64,000 nt of DNA, taken from NCBI RefSeq assembly GCF_900141715.1, contig NZ_FQYK01000003.1, positions 475,646-539,645 of the forward strand, written 5' to 3'. A program made the position numbers and the translations under genes. Below the pieces are notes generated by a model. That model ran no database searches. It saw only the letters and a program-made list of their open reading frames with translations, and was not told the DNA's origin. Positions 1 through 8,568 of this stretch are shown here, in pieces; position 1 is the stretch's first letter; every line of letters begins with the position of its first letter. The stretch comes from Algibacter luteus. GTDB lineage: Bacteria > Bacteroidota > Bacteroidia > Flavobacteriales > Flavobacteriaceae.

Positions 1-454
1 AGAAGAAAAAATTCCTGTATTGCGTCAGTTTTTAGATAAACTATGTCGCGTACATGGGGAGCGCCATCCAGAATTATTAAAAATAAACCAACTTTTTACA
101 GCATCGGCAGGTGAGTTGGCAGCACATATGAAAAAAGAAGAATTGATTCTATTTCCGTTTGTTAAGAAAATGGTATCTGCAACATTAAACACAGTGACTG
201 TAGCGGCGCCTCAATTTGGGACAGTTAAGAACCCAATTGAAGTGATGATGCAAGAACATGATAATGAAGGTGAACGTTTTAGAGAAATAGCTGCATTGAC
301 TGATAATTATAATCCACCAGCTGATGCATGTAATACGTATCGCGTAACCTTTGCCATGTTAGAAGAATTTGAAAAAGATTTGCACTTACATATCCATTTA
401 GAAAATAACATTTTATTCCCTAAGGCCATAAAACTAGAGCAACAATTTAGTTAA
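1..454 (+). CDS. ric: Iron-sulfur cluster repair di-iron protein (RIC/ScdA/YtfE family), 5' partial
   Basis: The reading frame is open from base 2, so the true start lies before the window; the TTG at position 20 is internal. The visible 151 codons are a hemerythrin-like four-helix domain. Metal-ligand type His/Glu positions occur in HGERHPEL, HMKKEEL, EHDNEGERF and HLHIHLENNILFP, in the order known for RIC proteins. Members of this family repair Fe-S clusters damaged by nitric oxide or oxidants. The N-terminal ScdA_N domain, if present, is outside the window. It lies tail-to-tail with a nitrous oxide reductase operon and near an NsrR-like regulator, which fits a role in nitrosative stress. 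A 12-bp hairpin ends the transcript. Confidence 0.88.
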   Translation, partial: EEKIPVLRQFLDKLCRVHGERHPELLKINQLFTASAGELAAHMKKEELILFPFVKKMVSATLNTVTVAAPQFGTVKNPIEVMMQEHDNEGERFREIAALTDNYNPPADACNTYRVTFAMLEEFEKDLHLHIHLENNILFPKAIKLEQQFS

Positions 455-500
455 TAGCATTAATTTTGTTCGCAGAATTAATCTAGTTTTATAAATCCTA

Positions 501-534
501 AAATTCCAGAAAGGGTAACTTTTCTGGAATTTTT
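501..534. terminator. Bidirectional intrinsic terminator between ric and the nos operon
   Basis: A 12-bp stem pairs AAATTCCAGAAA (501-512) with its exact complement at 521-532 around an 8-nt loop. A-rich and T-rich flanks allow termination on both strands. It separates the end of ric (+) from the end of the minus-strand lipoprotein gene. Confidence 0.8.
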
Positions 535-536
535 AA

Positions 537-956
537 TTATATTTTAAAATATTCAAAATATTTTGCTATCAGATTTTTTAAAGTTGTTGTTTTTTGCTTT
601 AATTCATTTGCATTTACTACATCTTTAATTTCTGTTATTTCTTCTAAAATGGGCACAAGAACCACATGGAGTTGGTCGTGTGCTTCTCCTTTCATATCGC
701 AACTTTTTATAATATAACTGGTTTCTTTTGAAAGTGCATCACCCAATAAATTACCATCTGAAGTTGTATTACTTTCCAAAATGGAATCCATACGCTGCAT
801 ACCAATATGTGTTTCTTTGTTAGCTATCCATTTTTCACCGTTATTTAAAATGAGCTCTAAATTATCTGCTGTTGAAATAGCTTCAGTTTTCGTTTCGTTT
901 TTGCAACCTAAAGTGGTTATAAAAATGAGTATTAAAGTTAAGGTTATTGTTTTCAT
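537..956 (-). CDS. Small lipoprotein at the 3' end of the nos operon, possible metal binding
   Basis: A 139-aa protein with a lipoprotein signal peptide (hydrophobic segment, lipobox TTLGC, Cys18). I do not recognise a named family. The mature part is helical and contains the cluster CDMKGEAHDQLH, whose Cys, Met and His side chains look suited to heme or copper binding; this is inference. It is the last gene of a minus-strand run from cytochrome c to nosY, 29 bp after nosY, so it is probably co-transcribed with nitrous oxide reductase maturation genes. A role in copper delivery or electron transfer is possible but not shown by the sequence. Confidence 0.65.
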   Translation of the reverse strand: MKTITLTLILIFITTLGCKNETKTEAISTADNLELILNNGEKWIANKETHIGMQRMDSILESNTTSDGNLLGDALSKETSYIIKSCDMKGEAHDQLHVVLVPILEEITEIKDVVNANELKQKTTTLKNLIAKYFEYFKI

Positions 957-985
957 CTGTTAAAATTATAAAACCAATTAATGCC

Positions 986-1768
986 TCAAAAATCTTTTCT
1001 TTTCGATTTAAGTACTATTCTAATTACTGGCAATGCTACCCAAATTAATAAAGCAAAAAGAGAAATAATAAGCCCAAAGTTGGTGCCGAAAAATTGCTTA
1101 AATACGGCGCCAGTATAACCTAATAACGCTGAAATATCTAACTTTAAAAGAATGAGTGTTCTTGATAAATCTATAGGGTTTAGCATTGTACCGATTAATG
1201 AAACTTTATCGAGTGGGTAATCTTCAAACAGTATAAGCGACATTAAAAATAACCCGTCATATATAATGGCTAAGAATAACCACATAAGTATGGCATAACC
1301 AAAACCTTTAATTCTATTTTCATTAGAAAGTGCAATGTTAAACGCCAAAGCACTAAAAATGAAGGTTAAAAACATACCAACAATTAATAATAATGAAAAG
1401 TCCCAAATGGCGTTAGATTTGAATAAACCATAAGCAATAAAAGGAAGTCCTAAACCTAGAATTAAACTCATAGACAAAGAGATGGCCACACCTAAATATT
1501 GTCCTAAGAAAATAGAAGATCGCTTTAAGGGTTGAGCTAATAATAACTCGGTAAATTCTTTTGAGTTATAATAGTACATAACACCAAAAATAGTACCGAT
1601 AAGTGGAACCAATACAATTATGACATTCATTAGTGTTATTACCGCTTTAGATAAATCGTTATTAAGAAATAAGAGCACAATACCTAATAGCAAATAAAAT
1701 GCAAAATAGACATAGCTCCAACTGCTTCGCATTAAATCAAAAAAGCTGTATTTTAAAATTTTAAACAT
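986..1768 (-). CDS. nosY: NosY, ABC transporter permease for NosZ maturation
   Basis: A 260-aa integral membrane protein with about six hydrophobic segments spread over the length. It matches the ABC-2 permease type found as NosY. With NosF it forms the inner-membrane ABC unit that works with NosD to mature the copper-sulfur cluster of nitrous oxide reductase; this is known from other nos systems. Its start overlaps the end of nosF by 8 bp, which indicates translational coupling. The assignment rests on membrane topology plus position beside nosF, nosD and nosL. Confidence 0.88.
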   Translation of the reverse strand: MFKILKYSFFDLMRSSWSYVYFAFYLLLGIVLLFLNNDLSKAVITLMNVIIVLVPLIGTIFGVMYYYNSKEFTELLLAQPLKRSSIFLGQYLGVAISLSMSLILGLGLPFIAYGLFKSNAIWDFSLLLIVGMFLTFIFSALAFNIALSNENRIKGFGYAILMWLFLAIIYDGLFLMSLILFEDYPLDKVSLIGTMLNPIDLSRTLILLKLDISALLGYTGAVFKQFFGTNFGLIISLFALLIWVALPVIRIVLKSKRKDF

Positions 1769-2468
1769 GGTTTTCGGTTAATATGTTAGCAATAGCATGC
1801 TCAAAATCTTGTTGTTTTGTTTTCGTCTTCAATTCAGAAATACTGCCTTTAAAGTACATTTTACCTTCTAGAATAAAAACAATTTCGTCTGCAACTTCTT
1901 CTACAAAACTCATAATATGAGATGTAATTATAATGGTTTTACCTTTTGCTTTTTCCGCTTGGATTAATTCTTTTAGGCGTATTAATGAAATGGGGTCTAA
2001 ACCAGTAGTTGGTTCATCTAGAATTATAATAGGGCTATTAAACATAAAGGTTAAAACAATATTTACTTTTTGTTTAGTACCACCAGATAAAGTACCTAGC
2101 TTTTTGTTAAGAAAAGGTTCAAGTTTAAATGTTTCGATTAAATCTTTATCCACTTCAGTATGGCCTCTTAAGTCTTTAATCATTTTGATTAATTCATTAA
2201 CTTTTAGATTACTTGGAAAATTAGCAATCTGAGGTAAATAATCTATTTTATGTCTGTAATCTGAGTTGTTCTTAATATTTGATTCAAAGACTTTGATGGT
2301 TCCTTCATCTGGAATCACCATGCCAAGAATAGTTTTTATAATCGTCGTTTTTCCTGAACCGTTAGGGCCAAGAACTGCAAAAATACCACCTTCTTTAATT
2401 GAAAGATTGATACCATTAAGCACATCATTTTTGCCAAATTTTTTATATAAATTGGTTATTTCTACCAT
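1761..2468 (-). CDS. nosF: NosF, ABC transporter ATP-binding protein
   Basis: A 235-aa nucleotide-binding domain. The Walker A motif GPNGSGKTT lies near residue 34, the signature LSGGTKQKV near residue 127, and Walker B with the D-loop IIILDEPTTGLDP near residue 147, followed by a switch histidine in TSHIM. It is the ATPase partner of NosY in the complex that supports assembly of the NosZ CuZ centre. It overlaps nosD upstream by 7 bp and nosY downstream by 8 bp, so the three genes form a tight translationally coupled set. Confidence 0.93.
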   Translation of the reverse strand: MVEITNLYKKFGKNDVLNGINLSIKEGGIFAVLGPNGSGKTTIIKTILGMVIPDEGTIKVFESNIKNNSDYRHKIDYLPQIANFPSNLKVNELIKMIKDLRGHTEVDKDLIETFKLEPFLNKKLGTLSGGTKQKVNIVLTFMFNSPIIILDEPTTGLDPISLIRLKELIQAEKAKGKTIIITSHIMSFVEEVADEIVFILEGKMYFKGSISELKTKTKQQDFEHAIANILTENHV

Positions 2469-3703
2469 GTAACCAGTGTCATTAAAGGTTGATTGTCAAT
2501 AAGATTTTCTGGTGTGAAAACCGGTGATACTTTTTCAGAAAAATCTATAATATCTATAAAAAGACTGCGCAATAATACAATGCTTTCCGGAGTCCTATTT
2601 ACCAAGTATGAAAATAATTTAACAGGTCTGTATGGGATGTCTCCAATACCATTTTTATCTAAATCATAACCAGTATAATTACTCCAATAGTTATTTTCAA
2701 ACTTGTTGCTATTTAAGTTTCCTGAATAGGATAAATCAAAAGAATTGTACAAGAAATTATTTTTTGAATAGATATTATCATAACAAGCACCATGAACTTT
2801 TATAGCATATCCATTATTTTTAAAGGTGTTTGCTGTGTACGTTATGCGATTGGTACCATCGGCATTAATGCCAATCGTGTTGTCTTCAAAAATATTATGT
2901 TTTAATTCGGCATCATTGATTTCTTTTAGTAAGATCCCATAGGATGCTGTCCCCCAATTTTTTTTAAAAACATTGTTGAACATTTTTATTTTTTTCGAAA
3001 ACATTACTGCGACTCCGGCACCATTAGCTTCAAATGTGTTGTTTTCATAGGTGTTCTCATTAGAGAACATAAAATGCAATCCGTAGCGCATATTTCCAGT
3101 AGAGTAATTGTTTGAGATATAACTGTTACTCCCAAATTCTAAGTATATCCCGTCACGCATACGTCTAACATCATTATTAGTAATGTTTACATTTTCACAA
3201 TGCCAGAGGTGAATGGCATTGCCGGAATCTGCTTCTGCCTTTCCTTCACCAGAAATAGTATTATTGTGCACCAATCCATCTTTAGATTTTTGAATTAAAA
3301 AACCAAAAAATGCATTTTCTACAGTAATATTTTCAATTACAAAATCATAGGACTTAAAGAGTAAAATAGCAGCGTACTCTTTGGTATAGCTAATTTCGAT
3401 ATTTTTAATTATTAAGTTTTTAATAACAATATCGGTGGCTTCAACTGAAAAGCCATAACCATTTTGTTGTGTGTCTATTATTGTGCCCTCCTCACCAGTA
3501 ATATGAAGTGATTTTTTGTAGATAATTATGTTAGATTCTTTATAGAGACCCTTTTTAATGAAAATATGGTCTCCACTTTTCGAGCTATCAACTGCCGTTT
3601 GTATGCGGTTAAAATCACAACCTGCTTCGCAAACTGTAATTGTTTTTGCTGCTGCAAAATAAGTTGTGATTAAAAACAACAGAATACAAAGGCGTATTTT
3701 CAT
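2462..3703 (-). CDS. nosD: NosD, periplasmic right-handed beta-helix protein for NosZ copper centre assembly
   Basis: A 413-aa protein with a Sec signal peptide ending near Ala19. It is followed by repeated parallel beta-helix (PbH1) turns rich in N-x-N and G-N-x-F patterns from about residue 70 to 320, the CASH/NosD architecture. NosD is required with NosFY and NosL for maturing the CuZ cluster of nitrous oxide reductase. Length is typical for NosD. It follows nosL by 9 bp and overlaps nosF by 7 bp. Confidence 0.92.
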   Translation of the reverse strand: MKIRLCILLFLITTYFAAAKTITVCEAGCDFNRIQTAVDSSKSGDHIFIKKGLYKESNIIIYKKSLHITGEEGTIIDTQQNGYGFSVEATDIVIKNLIIKNIEISYTKEYAAILLFKSYDFVIENITVENAFFGFLIQKSKDGLVHNNTISGEGKAEADSGNAIHLWHCENVNITNNDVRRMRDGIYLEFGSNSYISNNYSTGNMRYGLHFMFSNENTYENNTFEANGAGVAVMFSKKIKMFNNVFKKNWGTASYGILLKEINDAELKHNIFEDNTIGINADGTNRITYTANTFKNNGYAIKVHGACYDNIYSKNNFLYNSFDLSYSGNLNSNKFENNYWSNYTGYDLDKNGIGDIPYRPVKLFSYLVNRTPESIVLLRSLFIDIIDFSEKVSPVFTPENLIDNQPLMTLVTW

Positions 3704-3712
3704 ACTACGAAT

Positions 3713-4141
3713 TTAGTTTAACTTTTTAAAAATACCATTCCAATCATAAAATTGTGCGGAACCATCATTGATAATTGATTTTGCTTCCTCTAAGGAATCA
3801 AAACCCGTAAGATTAGCTCCCATAGGACTGGTAATTTGTTCACTTATGGCATAACTTGCAGATTTAGCATCTGTCATAACACCTGGTTTACGATAATTCG
3901 TAATTAGTAAATTACTATTTTCAATAAGATCTTGTTTGTCTTCTAAAAACCGAATCATACACTCAATGGCGTCAAACTTAAATTGTTTGCCTTTTTGCGT
4001 AACCATTTGGGCTGCGTGTGTTTTTGTTACTATTGTCATTTTACAATACTGACACATGTCTGTCCCATAATTAATTGGCTCAGGTTTTTTACTGCATGCT
4101 AGCACTGAACAAAAGATTAATAAAAGGCAAAAACGTTTCAT
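3713..4141 (-). CDS. nosL: NosL, copper-chaperone lipoprotein
   Basis: A 142-aa lipoprotein: hydrophobic leader with lipobox VLAC at Cys16, then the NosL copper-site motif CQYCKM near residue 31. NosL binds Cu(I) and delivers it to NosZ in the periplasm. The start codon overlaps the stop of the upstream membrane protein in an ATGA arrangement (4 bp), and nosD follows at 9 bp, so it sits in the middle of a coupled operon. Confidence 0.93.
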   Translation of the reverse strand: MKRFCLLLIFCSVLACSKKPEPINYGTDMCQYCKMTIVTKTHAAQMVTQKGKQFKFDAIECMIRFLEDKQDLIENSNLLITNYRKPGVMTDAKSASYAISEQITSPMGANLTGFDSLEEAKSIINDGSAQFYDWNGIFKKLN

Positions 4142-4755
4142 GCTTTTAAAGATTTTACTTTTTTATTTCCCATCCAAAAGGCAACAAAAGTTAAAAACAT
4201 ACCGAACCCCATCATGTAGGCACCAATACTTGGATACGAATGTGCTACGAAGTTAAGAATATGTTTTGTGCCAAATAATGGCGGTTTATAACTTAGTGGA
4301 TTACCATCTGCATCTGTCATTTTCATTATGGCTTTAGGGTCTAAATTAGTTCCGTAATCTATCATCCAAGCATTAAAATCGTACATACCCAGAATACCTA
4401 AAACACACATTAATATTAACCAAGCTAAAAACCATTTAGGTGAGATACTTTTAAACAAACCTAATAAACCAATTATGATTCCTAAAATAGCCATCCCTCC
4501 AATAACCTTTGGGAAAGTACTAAATTCCCACATTTCATCGGCTTTTGGAAGTTTACGCATACCAATATAATGGTTAAGACCATCAATATTTTGTAAATCA
4601 TGTTTTTCTTTTCCTTGAAGTCCATCGAGATGTATATTCATACCTATACCACTCGGGTATTGCGGTGCTTCTAACTCTATACTCCATAAGGGAAATACAA
4701 ATAGCCCCAGTAAAAGCGCAGAGCCTATTATCATTATTATACTTGCAGATTTCAT
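4138..4755 (-). CDS. Four-helix membrane protein between nosZ and nosL (NosB-like)
   Basis: A 205-aa protein with about four transmembrane segments (near residues 5-25, 85-103, 110-127 and 173-195). A periplasmic-looking loop carries the motifs APQYPSGIGM and GLNHYIGM. From memory, clade II nos clusters carry a membrane protein gene called nosB just after nosZ, and this gene has that position and topology. I am not certain that it is homologous to that family. It shares a 4-bp overlap with nosL. A role in NosZ maturation or electron supply is inferred from context. Confidence 0.7.
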   Translation of the reverse strand: MKSASIIMIIGSALLLGLFVFPLWSIELEAPQYPSGIGMNIHLDGLQGKEKHDLQNIDGLNHYIGMRKLPKADEMWEFSTFPKVIGGMAILGIIIGLLGLFKSISPKWFLAWLILMCVLGILGMYDFNAWMIDYGTNLDPKAIMKMTDADGNPLSYKPPLFGTKHILNFVAHSYPSIGAYMMGFGMFLTFVAFWMGNKKVKSLKA

Positions 4756-4775
4756 ATAACTTTAATTTAAAGAAA

Positions 4776-4800
4776 TGGGCGAGTTATCTCTACTCGCCCA
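4776..4800 (-). terminator. Hairpin between nosZ and the accessory genes
   Basis: TGGGCGAG (4776-4783) pairs perfectly with CTCGCCCA (4793-4800) across a 9-nt loop. On the minus strand it is followed by a moderately T-rich stretch. It lies in the 98-bp gap after the nosZ stop and before the accessory genes. It could act as a partial terminator or as a 3' stabilising structure that gives nosZ more message than nosLDFY. Confidence 0.6.
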
Positions 4801-4853
4801 AATTTGAGTTAAATAACATTTTTTAACACTAAAACTATTTAACTACTTCCTTA

Positions 4854-6809
4854 TTATTCATCATCCAATGTATACTTTATAGGTGTGTTAGAATTAGCGG
4901 CAGATACTCTAATATATCCTTGCATCTCTTGGTGTAATGCAGAACAAAAATCTGTACAATAGAATGGCCATACACCTTCGCGCTTTGGTTCCCAAATGAT
5001 TGTTTTGGTTTGCCCTGGCATTACTAAAATTTCAGAAGTATTGGCACCTATAATTGAGAATCCGTGTGGTACATCAAAATCTTGTTCTAAGTTAGTCATG
5101 TGCAAGTAGACTTTGTCGCCAACTTTAACACCTTCTATATTATCGGGTGAGAAGTGACTACGAATCATGGTCATACTTATATGAACTTCTTTACCATTAC
5201 GAGTAACTGTAGCTTCGCTTTCGCTTTTAGCAGCATATGGATGCTCATTTTCTGATAACTCATAGTACTTTTTGCTTTTCTCTTTTATAAGGTCGGCTCT
5301 AATACCAGCCGCATAGTGAGGTTCACCATGAGTTGGAAAATCAGAAAGTAATTCCATTTTATCTCCAGAAATATCATATAACTGTGCAGAGTGCTCTAAC
5401 TCTGGTCCAGTTGGTAAGTAACGGTCTTTGGTTATTTTATTCATCGCTACCATATATTTACCAAATGGTTTTCTAGAATTTCCTCCAGGAATCATTAAAT
5501 GCCCTACGGAATAGAATGTAGGTTGTCTATCTAATATTTCCCAAGTACCTAATTTCCATTTTACCACTTCAGATGAAATAAAGAAGGTTGTATATGCATT
5601 TCCTTTTCCATCAAACTCAGTGTGTAAAGGACCTAAACCTGGTTGTTTTACAACTCCAGCAATGGTGTTTTCATAGCTTAAAACAGGAATGCCGTAAGCA
5701 TCAGCTACAAAATCCTTGTTTTCTATGGCTTTAAGAACTTTTTCAAATGAATACACACTCAAATCTGTAGATAATTTTCCACTACCAATAATATATTCAC
5801 CGGAAGGATCAACATCGCATCCATGTGGTGATTTTGGAATAGGAATATAGAAAACAGCACCTTCAACTTCTACTGGGTTTATAGAAATCACACCTTCTTT
5901 CATGGTAGATGTAGCAGTGTGTGTTTTTTCATCATAAACATTATGTGCATAAGTACCAGCAACTTTTTTGCCACCACCGTTTTTTACATATTCTACAACT
6001 TTTTTCCAATTTACAGCTGCGATATAATCTTTATCATTTTGAGAGGCATTTACTTCCATAAGCGTGTTTGCCTCTTCAGTGTTATAACTTGTAAAGAAGA
6101 ACCAACCATGAGATTTATTTCGTCCTGGATGTGCTAAATCATAGTTAAAACCAGGCATGTTTAATTGAAATTCTAAATTCATTCTGCCATTATCTGCAAT
6201 ACTTACAAATGAAAGGGGTCCTTTAAATTGTCCCTTCATTTCACTTATAGGCATATCACGCTGTGGGTTAGGAACCGCAAAACGAGTTCCGGCAACGATA
6301 TATTCAGTATTTTCAGTTACAAATGAAGAGGCATGATTACCAGCACTATTTGGTAGCTCTATAATTTCTTCAGTTTCAAAAGTTTCTAAACTAATACGCG
6401 CGATACGTGGCGTGTTATTTTCATTGATAAAAATCCATCGCCCATCTAATTCACCATTGGTCTGCGAAATATCTGGATGGTGAGCATCTCCCCAAGGTAC
6501 AAAACCAAAAGAAGTATTTAACATAGGTTTGGTTTCTTCAGAATATCCGTAACCAGAAGTTGGAAATTGAGAAAATACAGGAATTTCCTTTAACATGCGT
6601 CCACTTGGAAGACCAGCGACAGTAATGTTACCACTATAACCTCCTGAAAAGAAAGCATAGTACTCATCATGTTCACCTGGTGCCACATATACTTTTTCAG
6701 CTTTGCTTGATGACATGGCGCCAGAGTTACTATTACTATTGTTATTGCCACAATTTGTCATTAAGATAAGTGCAGCAACACCCAATAAATATTTACCTAT
6801 TGTATTCAT
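4854..6809 (-). CDS. nosZ: Nitrous oxide reductase NosZ, clade II (Sec/lipoprotein) type
   Basis: A 651-aa enzyme that reduces N2O to N2 in the periplasm. The N-terminus is a lipoprotein signal (lipobox TNCG, Cys20) with no twin-arginine motif, which is characteristic of clade II NosZ. The central seven-bladed propeller supplies histidines for the CuZ cluster, seen in DAHHPDISQTNG, NHASSF, YAHNVYD and HGCDVDPSGEY. The C-terminal cupredoxin domain holds the CuA motif CTDFCSALHQEM near residue 618. It is the third gene of the operon that starts with cytochrome c and fasciclin genes. All key motifs are intact, so it should be active. Confidence 0.97.
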   Translation of the reverse strand: MNTIGKYLLGVAALILMTNCGNNNSNSNSGAMSSSKAEKVYVAPGEHDEYYAFFSGGYSGNITVAGLPSGRMLKEIPVFSQFPTSGYGYSEETKPMLNTSFGFVPWGDAHHPDISQTNGELDGRWIFINENNTPRIARISLETFETEEIIELPNSAGNHASSFVTENTEYIVAGTRFAVPNPQRDMPISEMKGQFKGPLSFVSIADNGRMNLEFQLNMPGFNYDLAHPGRNKSHGWFFFTSYNTEEANTLMEVNASQNDKDYIAAVNWKKVVEYVKNGGGKKVAGTYAHNVYDEKTHTATSTMKEGVISINPVEVEGAVFYIPIPKSPHGCDVDPSGEYIIGSGKLSTDLSVYSFEKVLKAIENKDFVADAYGIPVLSYENTIAGVVKQPGLGPLHTEFDGKGNAYTTFFISSEVVKWKLGTWEILDRQPTFYSVGHLMIPGGNSRKPFGKYMVAMNKITKDRYLPTGPELEHSAQLYDISGDKMELLSDFPTHGEPHYAAGIRADLIKEKSKKYYELSENEHPYAAKSESEATVTRNGKEVHISMTMIRSHFSPDNIEGVKVGDKVYLHMTNLEQDFDVPHGFSIIGANTSEILVMPGQTKTIIWEPKREGVWPFYCTDFCSALHQEMQGYIRVSAANSNTPIKYTLDDE

Positions 6810-6835
6810 ATAATTTAGATTTTATTAGTTGTTTT

Positions 6836-7417
6836 TTAATCTTTCGGGAGGATAACATCTTCTGTAACATGTACCCATCCATTACTTACGTTAACAGTTC
6901 CAATAATTTTAACACCATCTACATAAATATCTCCATCTTTCTCAGTAACCTCTAGGTACTTACCAGAAGCCATATAAAGTTTTCTATTTTTCACTGCATT
7001 TTTCTTAAGTGTTTCAATTGGATAATTTGCAGGCGCGACATGATGTGTTAGAATAAAAGCTAGTTTACTTTTATTTTCAGGCTTAAGTAAATCGTTAAGC
7101 GTTGCCTCATCTATTTTAGCAAATCCCGCATTATTGGGCGCAAAAACTGTTAATGGGCCAACATTTACTAACGCATTTTCTACTTCTGCGGCTTGTACTG
7201 CAGCGACCAAAGTTGAGTGATCTTTCGATGCAATTGCCAATTGCAGTGCATTTGGAGTGCCTCCTTCGTCCTCAATGAAAGCTTGTCCAGTTTTTTCGTT
7301 GGATGCTTCATTAGTGGTCGTGTCATTTGAATTTTCAGCTGTTTTGGCATTGTTATTACAAGCAATAAAGCATACTGAAAGGACAATTAATAATAATGAT
7401 TTGATTAGTGTTTTCAT
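6836..7417 (-). CDS. Fasciclin-domain lipoprotein of the nos operon
   Basis: A 193-aa lipoprotein (lipobox FIACN, Cys20) with an acidic, Asn/Thr-rich linker and then one fasciclin (FAS1) domain from about residue 55 to the end. The H1-like region is VGPLTVFAPNNAGF and the second conserved stretch is LAFILTHHVAP. FAS1 domains usually mediate protein or surface interactions. It sits between the cytochrome c gene (27 bp) and nosZ (26 bp). Its role in N2O reduction is unknown; it may anchor or scaffold periplasmic partners. Confidence 0.85.
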   Translation of the reverse strand: MKTLIKSLLLIVLSVCFIACNNNAKTAENSNDTTTNEASNEKTGQAFIEDEGGTPNALQLAIASKDHSTLVAAVQAAEVENALVNVGPLTVFAPNNAGFAKIDEATLNDLLKPENKSKLAFILTHHVAPANYPIETLKKNAVKNRKLYMASGKYLEVTEKDGDIYVDGVKIIGTVNVSNGWVHVTEDVILPKD

Positions 7418-7444
7418 TGGTTTGTATTTAGTTATAATTGAGGT

Positions 7445-7939
7445 CTAGAGTGTTCTAAAATATTCTAAAACGGCTCTAGCATCTTCTTCTGATAAATTTT
7501 GGTTTGCCATGGGAGATCCATTAAATTCAATTAATAAGGCTTTGGCCAGCGGATCTTTTTGAACCATTTCGTCAGGATTTAGAATCATATTCATAACCCA
7601 TTCTGGAGCTCTTCGATTCAAAATGTCTTTTGGAGATGGACCTATAAATTTTTTGTCTGGTCTGTGGCAAGCGGTACACATTTTTTTAAAAACATCGGCA
7701 CCATGGGCTGCCATTTCTTGATCCACTGCATCTAAAGTCAATGACTTAATAGGCCCAATGCCTTTATTGCTTAAGTCAACTTGTTTAGAAGCAGGAACTG
7801 CGGATTCAGTGGTTTTGGTTTGTTCTGTTGAAGCTTTCTTTTCATAAGAAAAACCTTCTTTCTTCTTTTCTTCTTTTCCACCACAACCTATTAATATGAT
7901 GGCAAATAGAATGGCAAATAGTTTTAGTGTAGTTTTCAT
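7445..7939 (-). CDS. Monoheme cytochrome c lipoprotein, first gene of the nos operon
   Basis: A 164-aa lipoprotein (lipobox LIGCG, Cys19) with a lysine/glutamate-rich linker and a C-terminal class I cytochrome c domain. The heme motif is CTACH near residue 89 and a methionine ligand candidate lies in SPMANQNLS near residue 143. The likely job is to pass electrons from the quinol side to the CuA site of NosZ. This follows from its position as first gene of the operon, not from direct evidence. The upstream divergent region contains a FNR-type palindrome. Confidence 0.88.
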   Translation of the reverse strand: MKTTLKLFAILFAIILIGCGGKEEKKKEGFSYEKKASTEQTKTTESAVPASKQVDLSNKGIGPIKSLTLDAVDQEMAAHGADVFKKMCTACHRPDKKFIGPSPKDILNRRAPEWVMNMILNPDEMVQKDPLAKALLIEFNGSPMANQNLSEEDARAVLEYFRTL

Positions 7940-8065
7940 TTATCAAATTTTTAATTTGTAGGATGAAATTGCCAACAATTATAGATACTGAAATTTAAAT
8001 GTATTGCAGACAGTTTCATTTTTACGGTTTTAATAAAACAAAACTATGTAGTAATCAAATTATAT

Positions 8066-8085
8066 AATATGATAAAAATCATATT
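8066..8085. promoter_or_regulatory. FNR/CRP-type palindrome in the nos/rrf2 divergent promoter region
   Basis: A perfect inverted repeat AATATGAT-AAAA-ATCATATT, with core TGAT-N4-ATCA as in FNR-family half-sites. It lies 126 bp before the cytochrome c start and 51 bp before the rrf2 start. It probably lets an oxygen or nitric oxide responsive CRP/FNR protein control the nos operon, the regulator, or both. Confidence 0.55.
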
Positions 8086-8136
8086 TAAGACAAAAACATC
8101 TTTTTTATTTTAACCTTTATTTTACTAATATTGAAT

Positions 8137-8568
8137 ATGATTTCAAATTCTTCAAAATATGCCATAAAAGCACTACTGTATTTGGCAACACACTCAAGTA
8201 TCGATAATAAAATTATGGTGAAAGATATTGCGAAGCCTATAAACGTTCCGAAGGCTTATATAGCGAAGCTATTACAGCAATTAGTTAGAGAAAATTTGAT
8301 TTCTTCTGCGCGAGGGCCAAAAGGTGGATTTTATCTGGATGAAGACAATTTGAACAAAACAGTAATTAATATAATAAGCGTAATTGATGGTGAAGATAAT
8401 TTGAATTCTTGTATGTTAAGTTTAAATGAATGTAATGAAAATAAACCCTGTCCGTTACATTATGTGTTGAGCGCTTCAAGAAATAAAATTATAAAAACAC
8501 TAAATAATAAAACTATAAATGAGCTGGCTTTAGAAGTAAAGTTGGGAAAAGCATTTTTGCCACTTTAA
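8137..8568 (+). CDS. Rrf2-family regulator with three cysteines (NsrR-like)
   Basis: A 143-aa winged-helix regulator. The helix-turn-helix is near residues 27-55 and the wing holds ARGPKGGFYL. Cysteines at 92, 99 and 105 (CX6CX5C) match the Fe-S ligand region of NsrR/IscR-type Rrf2 proteins, so nitric oxide or redox sensing is likely. I chose the ATG at 8137 over the TTG at 8131 because the protein then begins MISNSSKYAIKAL as usual for the family. It is divergent from the nos operon and near ric, the expected targets. It overlaps the next, convergent gene by 4 bp. Confidence 0.88.
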   Translation: MISNSSKYAIKALLYLATHSSIDNKIMVKDIAKPINVPKAYIAKLLQQLVRENLISSARGPKGGFYLDEDNLNKTVINIISVIDGEDNLNSCMLSLNECNENKPCPLHYVLSASRNKIIKTLNNKTINELALEVKLGKAFLPL

